NCBI GenBank assembly: GCA_025928125.1
Contig: JAICKD010000253.1
Span: 1-5,807 of the forward strand
DNA: 5,807 nt
DNA from: Ktedonobacterales bacterium
Lineage (GTDB): Bacteria > Chloroflexota > Ktedonobacteria > Ktedonobacterales > JADMIN01
Direction of reading: 5' to 3'
This document shows positions 4,270 through 5,807 of the stretch, piece by piece. Under the pieces are notes generated by a model, which ran no database searches, had not been told where the DNA came from, and saw only the letters and a program-made list of their open reading frames with translations. The stretch's first letter is position 1, and each line of letters opens with the position of its first letter. The position numbers were made by a program, and so were the translations under genes.

Positions 4270-5807
4270 TCAACCCTGGCTCTGCGGCATAGTCAGCACA
4301 CCATCATGCAGCTTCAGCAGCAAAATGCGCCTGACCGAGTCGTCTATGCGCGACTTCGTGATGTCGCCACTCTGGACCGCGTCTTTCAGCACGCGGACAG
4401 TCTCAGCGGTGGAGGCGATGGAATAGGTGCTGCAGATGATGTCGTTGCCCGCCTTGACCGAGTCGAGGATGATCTGGTCGAACGAGTAGTGGGAGGTAAG
4501 TGCGCCCATGTAGATGCCGTCGGTGACGATGACACCCTGATAGCCCAGCTCGTCGCGCAGAACCCCCGTCAGCACCGGCTCTGAGAGTGACGCCGGTCGT
4601 GTCGGATCGATCGCCGAGAGCACGACATGGGTGGACATAATCATCTGGACCTGGCCGGTGGCGATCAGCGCTTTATAGGGCGCCCAGTCGATGCGTTCGA
4701 GGTCGGCTTTGCTGCGATCAAGAGTATACAGCGAGGCATGGGGGTCGGTAGGTACATCGCCGAGTCCGGGGAAGTGTTTCAGAGTTCCGACCACATGGCC
4801 ACTAGATTGCAGGCCATTCAGATACGCTCCCGCCAGCTTGGTCACCTGTTCGGCTGTCGTGCCAAATGTGCGCCCGCCCAGATCGCCGCCAGAGGTGTTG
4901 GCGACATCCACCACTGGCGCGAAGTTGACGTTGATGCCGAGACTATAGAGCTGCTGCGCGTCGTATTCTCCCCGTTGTTGCGCATAGGCTGTGGCGCCGT
5001 TCGCGCCCATTGCCCAGGCGCCGGGCAGCGGCCCATCCACCGCCTGGAGCCGATTCACGCTGCCGCCCTCCTGATCGGTCGCGACAAAGAGCGGCAGGTC
5101 GGCCTGGCTCTGCATCTGCGCCGTCAGCTGCTTCACCTGATCCGCTCCGGTGATGTTCCAGGCGTAGAGCACCACCGAGCCAAGATGGTACTGCTTAATG
5201 GTGTAAGCAAGCGTCGGCGACATCTGGGTATCGAGGAAACCGAGCATAATCATCTGGCCGATTTCCTGATCGAGCGTCATGTGGGCGATGAGTTGATTCA
5301 CATAGTTCAGTTCCGCCTGCTGGCGCGCCAACGGAGCCCAGTCCTGCGGATGCCAGCCCGGTGGCGGATTGGCGCCCTGCGCGAAGCCGCTGGTATGGCT
5401 TGTGCGCTGAAGGTGGGAGGATGAGAGTTGATAGAGGAAAGGCGTCAGAGCTACAACTGCCAGAATGACAACCACGACGACCGCGATTCTTCGCCGACGA
5501 TGTGGCTTGGAGTGGAATTTTACATCGTCCGTTGGCGCTAGTGGAGGGGCCGTGATGGCGGGCATTTCGATAGCCGCCGCGGGCGCTCCGGTCATCCGAT
5601 AGGTGATGGGATGATCCGCTACGACTGGGTGATGTGTGTCGGCGAAGGTGACAGGGGGATGCGTCGCCTGCACGCGCGCGGTGGGCATCTGCTCGATAGC
5701 TAGCTGGCCAATCGGTGGGGCTGTTTGCTTCGCCGTCTCCTGATCGGCAATCGCACCTTGTGAGGAGGGTGCCTGAATCGCTGGCCCAGCGGTTGGCATC
5801 CTGACCG
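4270..5807 (-). CDS. Membrane-anchored glycoside hydrolase family 3 enzyme (NagZ-like), 5' end possibly beyond window
   Basis: At least 509 residues from an ATG at 5799. The frame stays open to the right edge and no proper ribosome-binding site is visible, so the start may lie outside. Residues 1-100 are a Pro/Ala/Thr-rich cytosolic tail ending in H-R-R-R-R, then one transmembrane helix (105-123), an extracytoplasmic linker (124-160), and a GH3 N-terminal TIM-barrel domain (about 163-497) with no second GH3 domain, as in NagZ beta-N-acetylglucosaminidases. Motifs: D-Q-E-G-G-S-V-N-R-L (242-251), G-G-R-T-F-G (308-313), K-H-F-P-G-L-G-D (341-348), the Asp352-Pro-His354 pair expected to act as acid/base dyad, and I-V-T-D-G-I-Y-M-G-A-L (424-434) with Asp427 as likely nucleophile. 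Canonical NagZ has E-G-G-R and P-G-H-G where this has E-G-G-S and P-G-L-G, so substrate preference may differ. Probable role: trimming wall-derived glycosides outside the membrane. Confidence 0.9.
   Translation of the reverse strand, partial: VRMPTAGPAIQAPSSQGAIADQETAKQTAPPIGQLAIEQMPTARVQATHPPVTFADTHHPVVADHPITYRMTGAPAAAIEMPAITAPPLAPTDDVKFHSKPHRRRRIAVVVVVILAVVALTPFLYQLSSSHLQRTSHTSGFAQGANPPPGWHPQDWAPLARQQAELNYVNQLIAHMTLDQEIGQMIMLGFLDTQMSPTLAYTIKQYHLGSVVLYAWNITGADQVKQLTAQMQSQADLPLFVATDQEGGSVNRLQAVDGPLPGAWAMGANGATAYAQQRGEYDAQQLYSLGINVNFAPVVDVANTSGGDLGGRTFGTTAEQVTKLAGAYLNGLQSSGHVVGTLKHFPGLGDVPTDPHASLYTLDRSKADLERIDWAPYKALIATGQVQMIMSTHVVLSAIDPTRPASLSEPVLTGVLRDELGYQGVIVTDGIYMGALTSHYSFDQIILDSVKAGNDIICSTYSIASTAETVRVLKDAVQSGDITKSRIDDSVRRILLLKLHDGVLTMPQSQG

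Noticed and set aside
4627..5424. Long open frame (265 codons) on the plus strand opposite the GH3 gene
   Set aside because: It is antisense to a gene with clear catalytic motifs, its translation is rich in Arg/His/Gly without domain features, and it has no ribosome-binding site. It is a high-GC shadow frame.
1..5807. Search for tRNA, rRNA, CRISPR, insertion sequences, toxin-antitoxin or phage genes
   Set aside because: No cloverleaf, regularly spaced repeats, transposase motifs or terminal inverted repeats were seen; the identifiable genes are ordinary chromosomal families.

Overview
This 5.8-kb bacterial window has fairly high G+C (about 60% by eye) and no RNA gene, CRISPR array, transposase or other mobile element. 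It reads as an ordinary chromosomal segment of a monoderm-type bacterium. The style of the proteins suggests a Chloroflexota lineage such as Ktedonobacteria: an LCP protein with a G-Y-G-G-G...L-T-D-S core, a membrane-anchored GH3 enzyme with D-Q-E-G-G-x-V-N-R-L and K-H-F-P-G-L-G-D motifs, small zinc-ribbon membrane proteins and long Pro/Ala-rich cytosolic tails. This placement is inference from recalled family flavour, not from a search.

Layout. (1) Positions 1-189 (+) hold the C-terminal end of an unidentified membrane-anchored protein. (2) Positions 207-1367 (-) encode a LytR-CpsA-Psr (LCP) protein, probably a cell-wall glycopolymer ligase, convergent with (1). (3) Positions 1368-1678 are a 311-bp divergent regulatory region with a strong sigma70-like promoter facing right and a weaker candidate facing left. 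(4) Positions 1679-2834 (+) are a two-gene unit: a double zinc-ribbon protein with a C-terminal membrane anchor, then a MarR-family regulator 28 bp downstream. (5) Positions 2824-5807 (-) hold three co-oriented genes, in transcription order: a membrane-anchored GH3 (NagZ-like) glycosidase running to the right edge, uracil phosphoribosyltransferase (upp), and an unrecognised two-helix membrane protein. The last of these overlaps the end of the marR gene tail to tail by 11 bp.

How they fit together. LCP and GH3 both act outside the membrane on cell-wall glycans (attachment of glycopolymers versus trimming or recycling of beta-N-acetylglucosaminides), and both carry long disordered cytosolic N-termini. 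Upp salvages uracil to UMP, which feeds UTP and UDP-sugar pools. A link between Upp and wall metabolism is only suggested by position. The zinc-ribbon/MarR pair looks like a small regulatory module, and its ligand and targets cannot be read from the sequence.

I see no clear evidence of a new multi-gene system. The most worthwhile leads are the zinc-ribbon/MarR pair with its promoter-proximal direct repeat and start-codon palindrome, the unknown membrane protein next to upp, and the motif substitutions in the GH3 enzyme.
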